Shown here: positions 42,538 through 51,256 of the stretch, in pieces
Position numbering within the stretch: the first letter of the stretch is position 1
Layout of the letters: each line of letters begins with the position of its first letter
Assembly: GCA_002688185.1 (NCBI GenBank)
Contig: NZCE01000003.1
Coordinates: 13,430 to 77,429, forward strand
DNA from: Spirochaetales bacterium
Lineage (GTDB): Bacteria; Spirochaetota; Spirochaetia; ARS1246
Length of the DNA: 64,000 nucleotides
Direction of reading: 5' to 3'
Made by a program: the position numbers and the translations under genes
Notes under the pieces: generated by a model
Told to the model about the DNA's origin: nothing
Databases searched by the model: none
What the model saw: the letters and a program-made list of their open reading frames with translations, nothing else

Positions 42538-43076
42538 TCCGAGAATTGATCATGGAGATCGGGGAGAACCCGGACCGTGAGGGCCTTTTGAAAACCCCCG
42601 AGCGCGTTGCTTTGGCGTGGGAGTTTCTCACAAAAGGCTACCGCGATAAGCCCGATGACATCATAAACGGCGCCGTGTTTAATTCAGAGGCCAACAACAT
42701 GATTATTGCCCGGGACATTGAGGTGTATAGCCTCTGCGAACACCACATGCTACCGTTCTACGGCCGTTGCCATATCGGCTACATAGCCAACAGCGAAGTG
42801 CTTGGGTTGAGCAAAATCGCTCGAATCGTAAATCATTATGCAAGAAGGCTTCAAATACAGGAAAGATTGACTGCTGATATTGCCAACGAAATGCGCCGGG
42901 CAGTAAATGCCGAAGGAGTAGGAGTAGTGATGGAATGTAAGCATCTGTGCATGATGATGCGAGGAGTGGAAAAACAGCATTCCTTTATGACTACGTCATC
43001 GGTCCTCGGCAGCTTTCACGGCGATCAGTCCACGCGCCTTGAGTTTCTCAACCTTATTGGACGTGACACCCTGTAA
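42510..43076 (+). CDS. folE: GTP cyclohydrolase I
   Basis: First enzyme of folate biosynthesis, converting GTP to 7,8-dihydroneopterin triphosphate; works as a homodecamer with zinc. Signatures are PDREGLLKTPERVALAWEFL, the zinc/substrate site SLCEHHMLPFYGRCHIGYIA (near residues 73-92) and MECKHLCMMMRGVEKQHS (near 144-161) with the second zinc Cys. Length (188) is standard for FolE1. Its 5' end overlaps folB by 28 bases. It converges with the large unknown gene at 43084 with almost no gap. folK, folP and other steps are not in the window. Confidence 0.95.
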   Translation: MDKKRVATLIRELIMEIGENPDREGLLKTPERVALAWEFLTKGYRDKPDDIINGAVFNSEANNMIIARDIEVYSLCEHHMLPFYGRCHIGYIANSEVLGLSKIARIVNHYARRLQIQERLTADIANEMRRAVNAEGVGVVMECKHLCMMMRGVEKQHSFMTTSSVLGSFHGDQSTRLEFLNLIGRDTL

Positions 43077-43083
43077 AACAGGC

Positions 43084-44673
43084 CTATTGTTGGTCTTTTA
43101 TGTAGTATTGAAGTAGTTGGGTGAAATAATAGATCTTTTTGTAGATCGTTGTTGCGGATCTGTCGATGTTTCGATCAGACGCTGTTTCTAGCTCTCGCCA
43201 GTTGAGGATCATCTCCGGCGGTCTGCTTTTGTGGTCTTCCAAAACCGATTTCAGATATTTGGCAAGAGAGATAAGATTTCTCACCGACTCCTTGATGATC
43301 CTCAGCGCCTCGCCGTTTACATCGCTAAGATGCTGTTTTAGCACCTTCATCATGCCTTTATCTCGTTCAGCCTTGTACAACGCGGTTTTAATTGAGCTTC
43401 CCTTCTCGCCATCCTCCGCCAGCGCACCGTCAAACTGGAGCAAATCATCGGTAATTGCTATAAGCTGATGAAACGCCTCAGAAAGTTGTTGTGACAGGAT
43501 GGTGGCGGCCCATTGACCTCTAATGAGGAGAAGATCGACAAAAGTCTTCATATCCCCCTTGAGATAGTCAAGTAAAAACGCCTTGAGAAAATTCATCGGT
43601 GCCACGTAGACAAATCCTCCGAGCATTTTTTTAGTAAACGCAAGATTAGCCTTTTCCGAATAATTTCTCATTCGAGAAATCGCGGTAGTCCCAAACACAC
43701 TCTCGGCAAGCTGATCGATTTTATTTTTCCGCCTCTCGTTCAAGATTTTCTGCATCATCATCTCAGTCTGAGTTTTCATTTTTGACAGATATTCTTCTAC
43801 GATCTTGTGATTAAGGGGATACACTTTGGGCTTAAAATAGGGATCCTCGTCAATAAAACGCACAATAAGCTCAAATATGCCACTTTTGCGTACCTCGACA
43901 ATAGATCGTAGCACAGTTCTCCACGTCTGCGCCGCCATCACCGATGTGCCCTTGTATAATTTTAGTATTTCAAAGAGCTCCGGCCAGTTCTCCCGATCGT
44001 CTATCAAATGCATGATTTCCAAAAAATCTTTTAAATCATCGGTTATATATTCGCCATTAATTGACTCATACCGAGGTCTATATTTGAAATCCGCCTCCGC
44101 AAAACGGGAATCAAACTTCTTTATGAGAAAATAATAATCGAAATGTATAATCTGGAGAAACACTGCTGCCAGATTATAGGTGGCGTTGATATTTCTTACG
44201 GTGTCGTTATCAAACGCGGAGAAAAATGCAATGATGTATTCCTTGTACTCCGCAGCCAACTGCTTTGGCGGGACCGTGTCCGCTCTTTTCCGCACCACAT
44301 CCTCGTTGAATTTTCCGAGGATTTCTCTCTGCTTTTCTCCCAAAAAGCTCTCAATTACAATGGTCTTCAGGACATTAGAACTCTCAGCATGCTCGATGAG
44401 AATATGTGCCGGGGCAACGGCTTTATAAATTTCATAAAAAAAGCGGGCAAGCGCGGGAAGCGCCTCAGATGTCTTGGTTTTATAGAATTTATTACGCTGC
44501 TTTTTTAGCTGCTTGGCGATTTCTCTGAGGAGTCTTTTTTTTTCCCGATCCGTGTCTCCGGAACCCGAAAATATCGAAAAAACCTTCCAGAGGAAACCCG
44601 AGCCGTCCTTTGAAGCATCTGCGGCATTTGCGGTATCGAGTTGCTTTGTTTTGCTTTTGTCCCTCGGCGCCAT
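43084..44673 (-). CDS. Large helical protein of unknown function (spirochaete-type)
   Basis: A 529-residue protein that I can only describe. It starts with a Lys/Asp/Ala-rich tail (residues 1-40), then is predicted almost all helical, without a signal peptide or membrane span. Blocks such as FEILKLYKGTSVMAAQTWRT and FVYVAPMNFLKAFLLDYLKGD resemble spirochaetal conserved hypotheticals (possibly DUF5312; not certain). There is a distant resemblance in style, not in sequence, to the unknown at 63173-63922. It lies 52 bases downstream of the VanZ-like gene, so the two may be co-transcribed. No nucleotide-binding or catalytic motif is present. Confidence 0.7.
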   Translation of the reverse strand: MAPRDKSKTKQLDTANAADASKDGSGFLWKVFSIFSGSGDTDREKKRLLREIAKQLKKQRNKFYKTKTSEALPALARFFYEIYKAVAPAHILIEHAESSNVLKTIVIESFLGEKQREILGKFNEDVVRKRADTVPPKQLAAEYKEYIIAFFSAFDNDTVRNINATYNLAAVFLQIIHFDYYFLIKKFDSRFAEADFKYRPRYESINGEYITDDLKDFLEIMHLIDDRENWPELFEILKLYKGTSVMAAQTWRTVLRSIVEVRKSGIFELIVRFIDEDPYFKPKVYPLNHKIVEEYLSKMKTQTEMMMQKILNERRKNKIDQLAESVFGTTAISRMRNYSEKANLAFTKKMLGGFVYVAPMNFLKAFLLDYLKGDMKTFVDLLLIRGQWAATILSQQLSEAFHQLIAITDDLLQFDGALAEDGEKGSSIKTALYKAERDKGMMKVLKQHLSDVNGEALRIIKESVRNLISLAKYLKSVLEDHKSRPPEMILNWRELETASDRNIDRSATTIYKKIYYFTQLLQYYIKDQQ

Positions 44674-44725
44674 GTGCGTTTTTATGGTAGGTCAAAATAC
44701 CCTTCGATGTCAATCAAAAGGCTTT

Positions 44726-45127
44726 TTAAGTATCTCTTATCTCATCGGTAAGTTGCCGCTGTTTATTACGTGAAATTTCTATTGCGCCGACGGCAATGAT
44801 TGCACCGCACGCCGCCCCGGCAAAGTTGACTGAAAAATCAATTATGTCCGGGGTCCTCCCGGTAAACCCTTGAAGCACCTCAATTATGCCGCCGTATATG
44901 GTGCAGGAGAAGACACTGAGCGCAAAGTAGAGTACAAGAGTACGTCGAGCAGACTGTATGGTGAGCATAACGAGTATACCCAGACCGCAATAAGCCAACC
45001 AATGCTGGGCTTTGTCCAATCCCATAAACGCCTTAACCGGTATTATGGACTCCGGGAGCAATGACAACACGAGAATCCCCACCGCAAGCGCGACGAGAAG
45101 GACGATTCTCACGATCTGGCCCGACAT
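44726..45127 (-). CDS. VanZ-like membrane protein
   Basis: Inner-membrane protein with four hydrophobic helices and the VanZ-type arrangement: a first helix leading to LSLLPESIIPV, then DKAQHWLAYCGLGILV (the VanZ motif with a conserved His) and later IIEVLQGFTGRTPDIIDFSVNFAGA. The last block with its Asp-rich loop is the family signature. VanZ in enterococci confers low-level teicoplanin resistance, but most relatives have unknown roles and this one is not evidence of resistance. The start at 45127 (MSGQIVRI) is preferred on family length; an upstream GTG at 45193 has no good ribosome site. Confidence 0.8.
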   Translation of the reverse strand: MSGQIVRIVLLVALAVGILVLSLLPESIIPVKAFMGLDKAQHWLAYCGLGILVMLTIQSARRTLVLYFALSVFSCTIYGGIIEVLQGFTGRTPDIIDFSVNFAGAACGAIIAVGAIEISRNKQRQLTDEIRDT

Positions 45128-45264
45128 ACCAGGAACGTAGCTCAAGGCAGGCAAGTAGTCAACCAAAAACTCTAATGCACATTTAACCGGCACAGCCTCA
45201 AGAAATCAGAACCATCGGTATCGCCTGTACGCCCGAATGGTGGTAGTGTGACTCACGATAGATT

Positions 45265-46551
45265 ATGCACGACTTGGCTGTACAGCTGAATAATATACTC
45301 GATAGTTGCGTTGCGGGGCATCTGCTTTCTGAGACCGGCCGGCGAATGTATTTTCCAAAAGGTATTGCCGCGCAAGCCGCGGAGGCGGGCCGGTTTGCCA
45401 AAGTTCAAAATGCATCCGTGGGAATGGCCGTAAGCGACAAATCACCCATGATAATCCCTGCTCTCCACAGTTTGGCACCAAAGCTCAACGCCTCGGACCT
45501 CGTGGAATACGCGCCAAACGCCGGCGATCGCCGGCTTCGTACATTGTGGAAAGAGATGCTTGTCAAAAAAAATCCAAACTTGGCTGGGGCGGAGATCTCA
45601 AATCCAACGGTGGTAGCGGGCATTACAAACGGAATCAGTCAGATTGCTGACCTCTTTATCGATCCCGATGATGTTGTCATACTGCCCGATCTTTTCTGGG
45701 GCAATTACCGCCTTATCTTTGATGAAAAAAAGCAGGCATCCCTCTCGACGTTCCCTATATTCGACGGAACGCATTTTAATATTGACGGGCTCGAAGAGCA
45801 ATTGGATTTGCACAAAAACAAGGGCAAAGCTGCAGTCCTGTTGAATTTCCCCAACAATCCCACCGGCTACTCCCCCACCCATGACGAGGTCCGAGAGATA
45901 GAACGGATAGTTGTCGGAGCCGCCGACAGTGGTATGCATCTTCTCGTTGTGCTGGATGACGCGTATTTCGGACTCTACTATGAGGATAACGTATACGACC
46001 AATCCCTCTTTGGCCTATTTGCCCATAACCATGAGAATATTCTCGCGATGAAGGTAGACGGTCCTACAAAAGAGGATTTTGCGTGGGGATTCCGGATCGG
46101 CTTTGTGACTTTTGGCGGCAAAGGGCTTTCCGCCCAAGCGTATGACGCCCTTGAGAACAAGCTGCTGGGGGCGGTTCGATCATCAATTTCAAGCTCGTCG
46201 CGGCCCGCCCAAAGCCTGCTGATCCGGACTTTTCTCACTCCCGGATATGAGGACCAGAAACGGGTCCTCCGCCGGCAGCTCTTTGAACGGTATCAAACGG
46301 TGAAAGGCCTGGTCCGGAACATCCCCTCCCAGGCCGGAATACGTGCGCTTCCGTTTAATTCAGGCTATTTCATGAGCTTTGCCAATCCGGGAAAGGCTGA
46401 GCAGCTCAGGACATCCCTTCTTCACGGGCGAGGAATCGGCACCATTTCAATACAAGGCGATTATCTGCGAGTTGCGTACTCATCGGTAGATTTGTCGAGT
46501 CTCCCAGACCTATACGAGCAAATATTCAAGGCTGCCGCCTTAAATATTTAG
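45265..46551 (+). CDS. PLP-dependent aminotransferase, class I/II
   Basis: Cytoplasmic fold-type I aminotransferase. The cofactor region PDLFWGNYRLIF and NFPNNPTGYSPTHDE (near residue 197) and the PLP-binding loop DDAYFGLYYED are visible. The Schiff-base Lys is in VDGPTKEDFAWGFRIGF (near 271). This KEDFAWGFR arrangement, rather than SxSKxxxxPG, marks an aspartate/tyrosine-like subgroup found in some bacteria without clear specificity. The length is 428. Its start has no strong ribosome site. It diverges from the VanZ-like gene and converges with the radical SAM gene by a four-base overlap. Confidence 0.83.
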   Translation: MHDLAVQLNNILDSCVAGHLLSETGRRMYFPKGIAAQAAEAGRFAKVQNASVGMAVSDKSPMIIPALHSLAPKLNASDLVEYAPNAGDRRLRTLWKEMLVKKNPNLAGAEISNPTVVAGITNGISQIADLFIDPDDVVILPDLFWGNYRLIFDEKKQASLSTFPIFDGTHFNIDGLEEQLDLHKNKGKAAVLLNFPNNPTGYSPTHDEVREIERIVVGAADSGMHLLVVLDDAYFGLYYEDNVYDQSLFGLFAHNHENILAMKVDGPTKEDFAWGFRIGFVTFGGKGLSAQAYDALENKLLGAVRSSISSSSRPAQSLLIRTFLTPGYEDQKRVLRRQLFERYQTVKGLVRNIPSQAGIRALPFNSGYFMSFANPGKAEQLRTSLLHGRGIGTISIQGDYLRVAYSSVDLSSLPDLYEQIFKAAALNI

Positions 46552-47570
46552 TAGGGATTCACCAAGCGTCCCTGCCATGTTTCTCTGCGCCTCATTCGAG
46601 ATTGCAGCTCGTCATAGATCTTGGCTTTAGATGAAACGCGGCGTGGGAACCCTCGGGTTCTGTCTGGAGTATCACACGTAAATCTCATCATGATGATATC
46701 GCTGGGCAACCGCTCGAGAGCTGATATGACGTACTCTATATGCCGATCTCGGGTTGCCAGGGATAGCTCTCCACCGCAAAGCTCCGAGAACAGAACAGAG
46801 TTCTTTGGCACATGAAGATCGTGTATCTTGAGGCCGTGCGGGTGCAACTGTGAAATGAATGAGACGGTATTCATTATCTCCCGCATACCCTCACCGGGCA
46901 GGCCAAAAACCAGATGGACTGCGGCTTTTAGCCGAGCACTCCGGATCAAATTATACGCGCTTTCAAACTGACTCACTGTGTGGCCACGGTTTATTCTCAC
47001 CAATGTCCCATCGGAGGCAGTTTGCAGCCCCAATTCTATCCACACATCAAAGGTTTCACTTCTATAGGACTTTAAAAGAGCGACAATGTCTCCATCAAGA
47101 CAATCCGGCCTCGTCGAGACTACCAGCTCCCGAAACGGAAGAGCCGCCAAACCGTGGTCATAGAGCCTGCGGAGATCGTGAATCGCTCCAAAAGTGCTTG
47201 AAAACGCCTGGTAATAGAGAATAAAGGAGTCCGCTCCATAGCGCTTTTGGAGAAACGCCGCGCCGTGCTCTATCTGCTCCCTGACCGACGCAAGCCGTTG
47301 GGGCATAGTCGAGGCCCTGTGTATTGGCATCCCTCCGCGTTGATAAGCGGACCGAGACCCATACTCATCACAAAAAAAGCACCCTCCCTCTAAACCGTCG
47401 GTAGACCGATGGGGGCAGGAAAATCCGGCATCCACGCCAATTCTGTACGTTGTCTCACCATATTTTCCCCTGAGATAAGAGCTGTAACTGCGAAAAAGCG
47501 GCGGCGTACTGCTAGTTTCTTGGTTTTGCACCGTAAAATCTCTATTGCACAGAACTATGCATTCGGACAC
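46548..47570 (-). CDS. TIGR01212-family radical SAM protein (YhcC-like)
   Basis: Radical SAM protein with the distinctive wide-spaced cluster motif FSCPHRSTDGLEGGCFFC near residue 50, the mark of the YhcC/TIGR01212 family. The YYQAFSSTFG and VSTRPDCLDGDIV blocks and GHTVSQFESAYN are also family-like. Related to Elp3-type proteins in sequence, its reaction is not known. The start at 47570 overlaps the region before the divergent lipoprotein, and an internal GTG near 47540 is also possible. The gene converges with the aminotransferase. Confidence 0.87.
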   Translation of the reverse strand: MSECIVLCNRDFTVQNQETSSTPPLFRSYSSYLRGKYGETTYRIGVDAGFSCPHRSTDGLEGGCFFCDEYGSRSAYQRGGMPIHRASTMPQRLASVREQIEHGAAFLQKRYGADSFILYYQAFSSTFGAIHDLRRLYDHGLAALPFRELVVSTRPDCLDGDIVALLKSYRSETFDVWIELGLQTASDGTLVRINRGHTVSQFESAYNLIRSARLKAAVHLVFGLPGEGMREIMNTVSFISQLHPHGLKIHDLHVPKNSVLFSELCGGELSLATRDRHIEYVISALERLPSDIIMMRFTCDTPDRTRGFPRRVSSKAKIYDELQSRMRRRETWQGRLVNPY

Positions 47571-47637
47571 TATGGCTAAAATGTTCTGCGGCCGTTGTCT
47601 CCAAATACACTATCTGAAACGCTTTCGGCAAATCGGC

Positions 47638-48891
47638 ATGCCGTCGCTATTACTGGAACCGGCGGCGGCTGTGCTCTTGCTCCTGATTATGACAGGATGC
47701 GGGCTACTTTCCAATAATACAACTGCCGTTCTCTGGACTGACCGGCCGGAGCTCGCCGCATACGCGGAGCTCTTTAATGCGGAAAACGCGGATATGCGTG
47801 TTGAAGTAATCTTTAAAGAGACACCGTGGCTCGCCCTGGAGATTGAATCCGAGCATCCGGATCTTGTAGTGGGAACGCGTCTGGATAGCGATTTGACTAT
47901 AGAGCATTTCGGAACCCTGGATCAGCTAACAAAAGCCGGCCTTATTTCTCCCGATTCTTTTTACCGAAAACTATATGTGCGGGGGCTTGTGGAAGATAAA
48001 CCGGTGTTGCTTCCCGTTTCATTCTCCCTTCCGATTTTTGCTTTCAGAAGCGAGTATTCGGCAATGATTTCAAATAGTTACGACATCGATCCCATAGAGC
48101 TCAGAAAATTCAGTCGGGAATACAATGGTGAGGGAAATAAACCGGACCGTATTGGCTTTTCGCCACGGTGGCAACCTGAATCCATCTACGCGCTGGCTAT
48201 CCTATTTGGGGTTAATTTTCGCGAAGCTGCACAGAGACTGCCTGCCTGGGACGAGGCGGATCTCCTTCAGGCGATAGTGTTTTCAAAAGCATGGGTGGAT
48301 GAAGTCAACGGCGGGGTAGCGGTTGAAGAGTTTTTCAAGACGAAATATATGTACGATCCTTTGTACAAATTGCTCGACTCAGGTCGGATTCTGTTCACCT
48401 ATATGGAGATCCATGAGTTTTTATCCGTACCCGCGGAGGTGAGGGAGAATCTGGATTTCCGATGGTTGTCAAACGGTGAAATCATCCAGGTTTGTGACGA
48501 AGTGTTATTCATAGGGCGGACAAAGCAGTCCCGCCAGAAAAAGACATCATTTGAGTTTATCAGTTGGTTGCTAAGCGCGAAGACACAAGATCAACTCCTC
48601 GAGTTGGCACAATTTGAACGGATGCGTTCATTTGGTTTCGCCGGAGGTTTTTCGTCGGTCATTTCGGTAAACTCAAATGTGCTCCCACGCTATTTCCCCT
48701 TCCTTATAGGCCACATACCAAATGAGGAAAGCCTGGTTTTCCCTTCACCCCTCCCGGAAAGCTGGCATGAGATCAAAACAGAGGTACTATTCCCGTGGTT
48801 GTATGAGGAAGTCTCGGCAAAAGAACCTTCGGAAGCCCTCAGCGATCGTATGAAACAGTGGCTCTTGCAGCAACCCGAGCTTTACCGCTAG
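47638..48891 (+). CDS. Extracytoplasmic solute-binding lipoprotein (sugar ABC type)
   Basis: Lipoprotein of the ABC sugar-binding type. The ATG at 47638 gives the signal peptide MPSLLLEPAAAVLLLLIMTGC with lipobox IMTGC; the longer frame from 47545 overlaps the divergent gene start. The mature part has the lobe-one pattern of family 1 binding proteins (AVLWTDRPELAAYAELFNAE, then DLVVGTRLDSDL and LPVSFSLPIFAFRSEYS). A helical second lobe includes FEFISWLLSAKTQDQLLE. No permease genes are adjacent; only an MsmK-type ATPase follows, with its own promoter. The ligand is unknown. Confidence 0.78.
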   Translation: MPSLLLEPAAAVLLLLIMTGCGLLSNNTTAVLWTDRPELAAYAELFNAENADMRVEVIFKETPWLALEIESEHPDLVVGTRLDSDLTIEHFGTLDQLTKAGLISPDSFYRKLYVRGLVEDKPVLLPVSFSLPIFAFRSEYSAMISNSYDIDPIELRKFSREYNGEGNKPDRIGFSPRWQPESIYALAILFGVNFREAAQRLPAWDEADLLQAIVFSKAWVDEVNGGVAVEEFFKTKYMYDPLYKLLDSGRILFTYMEIHEFLSVPAEVRENLDFRWLSNGEIIQVCDEVLFIGRTKQSRQKKTSFEFISWLLSAKTQDQLLELAQFERMRSFGFAGGFSSVISVNSNVLPRYFPFLIGHIPNEESLVFPSPLPESWHEIKTEVLFPWLYEEVSAKEPSEALSDRMKQWLLQQPELYR

Positions 48892-48972
48892 GGTTTGAGA
48901 TGATAAAACCACCTAAAAGTTGATCTTCAAAAGAGATTTGCACTTTCGTACCGGTAAACCATAGTTTCTTTA

Positions 48973-49001
48973 TTGACAACCGGAGCCTTTCATATTACCA
49001 T
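48973..49001 (+). promoter_or_regulatory. Promoter of the MsmK-type ABC ATPase gene
   Basis: Consensus -35 TTGACA (48973-48978), 17-base spacer, -10 TACCAT (48996-49001; four of six consensus bases). It is followed by a leader of about 30 bases with a GGAGG ribosome site before the ATG at 49041. Confidence 0.6.
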
Positions 49002-49040
49002 GATCAAACATAAGATAAATTCTATACAGTGGAGGTTTTT

Positions 49041-50147
49041 ATGGCCACAGTTGAGATGAAAGGCATTGGCAAGGTGTATGACGGGGGCGTGCGGGCAGTA
49101 GATAATGCCAATATTACTGTTAACGACAGAGAATTCGTCGTTCTCGTCGGCCCATCGGGTTGTGGAAAAACCACGACACTACGCATGGTCGCGGGTCTTG
49201 AGGATATCACGGAAGGCGAGTTGTACATTGACGGCAAGCTGGTAAATGATGTTCCGCCAAAAGACCGTGACATCGCTATGGTATTTCAGAACTACGCGCT
49301 CTATCCACACATGACCGTGTATGACAACATGGCATTCGGTCTGAAAATCAGAAAGTATCCAAAACAGGAGATTCAGGCCCGCGTGAAGGAAGCGGCACAG
49401 ATTCTGGATATTGAGGAGCTGCTCGATAGAAAGCCAAAGGCTCTCTCCGGGGGGCAGCGACAACGTGTCGCGGTAGGACGGGCAATCGTACGCAAGCCAA
49501 AGGTGTTCCTCTTTGATGAGCCGCTTTCAAACCTTGATGCAAAGCTCAGGGTTCAGATGAGAGCTGAAATTTCAAACCTGCACAACCGGCTCCAGGCAAC
49601 CATGATCTATGTTACCCATGACCAGGTAGAGGCTATGACCATGGCGGACAAAATCGTGGTGCTCAAAAGCGGTGTTATTCAGCAGATCGGTTCTCCGCTG
49701 GAATTGTACAACCACCCCGTAAACAGGTTTGTCGCCGGCTTTATCGGTTCTCCTCCAATGAACTTTATGACGGTCACAATCAAGGAAGAAGGCGGCAAGT
49801 TGATGGCCGATGAGGGTGACAACGTGATTGAGATCACCGGTGATAACGTAGATCGCATCAAATCTTACGTTGGAAAAGAGATCATATTTGGAGTTCGCCC
49901 CGAGGACCTTCTCTACCAAGAGAAAGCCTCGAGCGGCAAAACTGTAAAGACGTCAGTAAATGTTATCGAGCCCCTCGGCGCTGAAATCCACCTGTACGTC
50001 GAGACCGGCAAGCATTCGCTTATCGCTCGTGTGGCGCCGAGATTTGAGTTCCATGTAGGAGATGAGGCGCATTTTGAGACGGACCTGAATAAAGTTCTTT
50101 TCTTTGATATGGAGACTGAAAAGGCGCTTGTTGGTGTAGAAGTATAA
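49041..50147 (+). CDS. MsmK/UgpC-type sugar ABC transporter ATPase
   Basis: Cytoplasmic ATPase of the CUT1 sugar transporter class. Walker A GPSGCGKTTT, ABC signature ALSGGQRQRVAVGRAIVR, Walker B VFLFDEPLSNLD and switch His YVTHDQ are all intact. A C-terminal TOBE/MalK-like regulatory domain (about residues 235-368) follows. Start at 49041 is set by GGAGG; an outer GTG 12 bases upstream overlaps that site. A single such ATPase often serves several permeases in bacteria, which fits the absence of permease genes here. It has its own promoter and is ended by a strong terminator. Confidence 0.93.
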   Translation: MATVEMKGIGKVYDGGVRAVDNANITVNDREFVVLVGPSGCGKTTTLRMVAGLEDITEGELYIDGKLVNDVPPKDRDIAMVFQNYALYPHMTVYDNMAFGLKIRKYPKQEIQARVKEAAQILDIEELLDRKPKALSGGQRQRVAVGRAIVRKPKVFLFDEPLSNLDAKLRVQMRAEISNLHNRLQATMIYVTHDQVEAMTMADKIVVLKSGVIQQIGSPLELYNHPVNRFVAGFIGSPPMNFMTVTIKEEGGKLMADEGDNVIEITGDNVDRIKSYVGKEIIFGVRPEDLLYQEKASSGKTVKTSVNVIEPLGAEIHLYVETGKHSLIARVAPRFEFHVGDEAHFETDLNKVLFFDMETEKALVGVEV

Positions 50148-50173
50148 CAGCGCCAAACCTGTGATTGCAGAGA

Positions 50174-50202
50174 GCCGTCCATACTAGTGGACGGCTTTTT
50201 TT
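50174..50202 (+). terminator. Intrinsic terminator after the ABC ATPase gene
   Basis: Stem GCCGTCCA (50174-50181) and TGGACGGC (50188-50195), loop TACTAG, followed by seven T. It starts 26 bases after the stop. Only the + direction has the T-run, so it does not serve the convergent gene. Confidence 0.92.
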
Positions 50203-51256
50203 ATGCAAAAATTCCGTGCAATTCAGGTATCTCGTGCGGTAGCCTGCCAAAAACACGCCTCCAAACCGCCTCGCTCTCCATGCAGAGATACGTGGGCGCA
50301 TCCAGAGTTTCCCATAGCCAGCCGATCAACTTCCGGTACATTTCGACTCTCGTCTTCTGCAGGTACCTGAACTTTCCGTCCTTGGACTGGACAAACTCAT
50401 CATAAAGGTACGGCCGCGAGCTGATTTTTTCTCTAAGATGGGACGTATATCGGATAGTGCCAAAGCTGATCCACGCAATTCGTTCTTTGGGAAACTGTCC
50501 GAGTGAGGTGATGAGCTCCTTATAGAGCGCCTCCCATCCCGCAACTCGGAAAACAGGATCAAAATGGAACGATAGGCGATAACCGGCCGAAACTGCCCTT
50601 TGGGCCGCCCGAATCCTCGCCGCGACGGGGCTGGTTATCCCCTCCTCGAGACGCCCGATTTCGGCCGGATTCAACGAGAAACCGATTATGGCATTTCCCT
50701 TTTGCGGTATATCCAGTACATGGTTTACAAAGCTTGTTTTTGTTTTCATCTCAAAATGGACGTTGCTGAGGCCGGCGAGCTCACCGATAAATTGCGCGGA
50801 CAGCTCAAAAATCGGGTCGAAAAGGAGGGAGTCCCCGATCTCTCCGGTTCCGATCCTCAAAGGTTCCGTCGGCCGCTCTGCAGCCAGCAGTGCAATCTTT
50901 TCAATCGTTGTACCGGCATCAACATATACGGTAACGGGTGAAAAATTGAGATAACTTTGCATAATACAATAAGTACAGCCCATGGTGCAGCCCGAGTAGA
51001 GATCCACAGTATGGTAGTTGCAGCACAGATGTCCTCGCGATCCGGGGCAGAGAGCTACCCGCTGCCCCGGGTGGCTGCAGAGATACAACGTAGTTCCGCA
51101 CAGATGCTCGGATGGTATCTCAGCCGGAGAGTCGATGACGACAAACGGGATAGTATCCAAAAACTCCCTCGCGCGTGTCACAGGATGAAGTCCCGCGACA
51201 GACCGCTGTACGTAGGCCCGTTTTATCAATCGCTTATAGAAGCTTTTCAAGCTCAT
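50201..51256 (-). CDS. SplB-like (spore photoproduct lyase family) radical SAM protein
   Basis: Radical SAM protein related to spore photoproduct lyase. The cluster motif is SGCTMGCTYCIMQSYLN (CxxxCxxC) near residue 93, followed by blocks typical of the family: RIGTGEIGDSLLFDP, FEMKTKTSFVNHVL, IIGFSLNPAEI and YRLSFHFDPVFR. Spirochaetes do not sporulate, so the substrate is not spore DNA photoproduct; a nucleic-acid repair or modification role is inferred. It overlaps the preceding ParB-like gene by 23 bases and so is made together with it. Confidence 0.85.
   Translation of the reverse strand: MSLKSFYKRLIKRAYVQRSVAGLHPVTRAREFLDTIPFVVIDSPAEIPSEHLCGTTLYLCSHPGQRVALCPGSRGHLCCNYHTVDLYSGCTMGCTYCIMQSYLNFSPVTVYVDAGTTIEKIALLAAERPTEPLRIGTGEIGDSLLFDPIFELSAQFIGELAGLSNVHFEMKTKTSFVNHVLDIPQKGNAIIGFSLNPAEIGRLEEGITSPVAARIRAAQRAVSAGYRLSFHFDPVFRVAGWEALYKELITSLGQFPKERIAWISFGTIRYTSHLREKISSRPYLYDEFVQSKDGKFRYLQKTRVEMYRKLIGWLWETLDAPTYLCMESEAVWRRVFGRLPHEIPELHGIFA

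Noticed and set aside
44726..45127. VanZ-like protein as an antibiotic resistance gene
   Set aside because: The VanZ fold is widespread; no van operon genes are adjacent.
50201..51256. SplB-like protein taken as a sign of sporulation
   Set aside because: No other spore gene is visible, and SplB relatives occur outside endospore formers.
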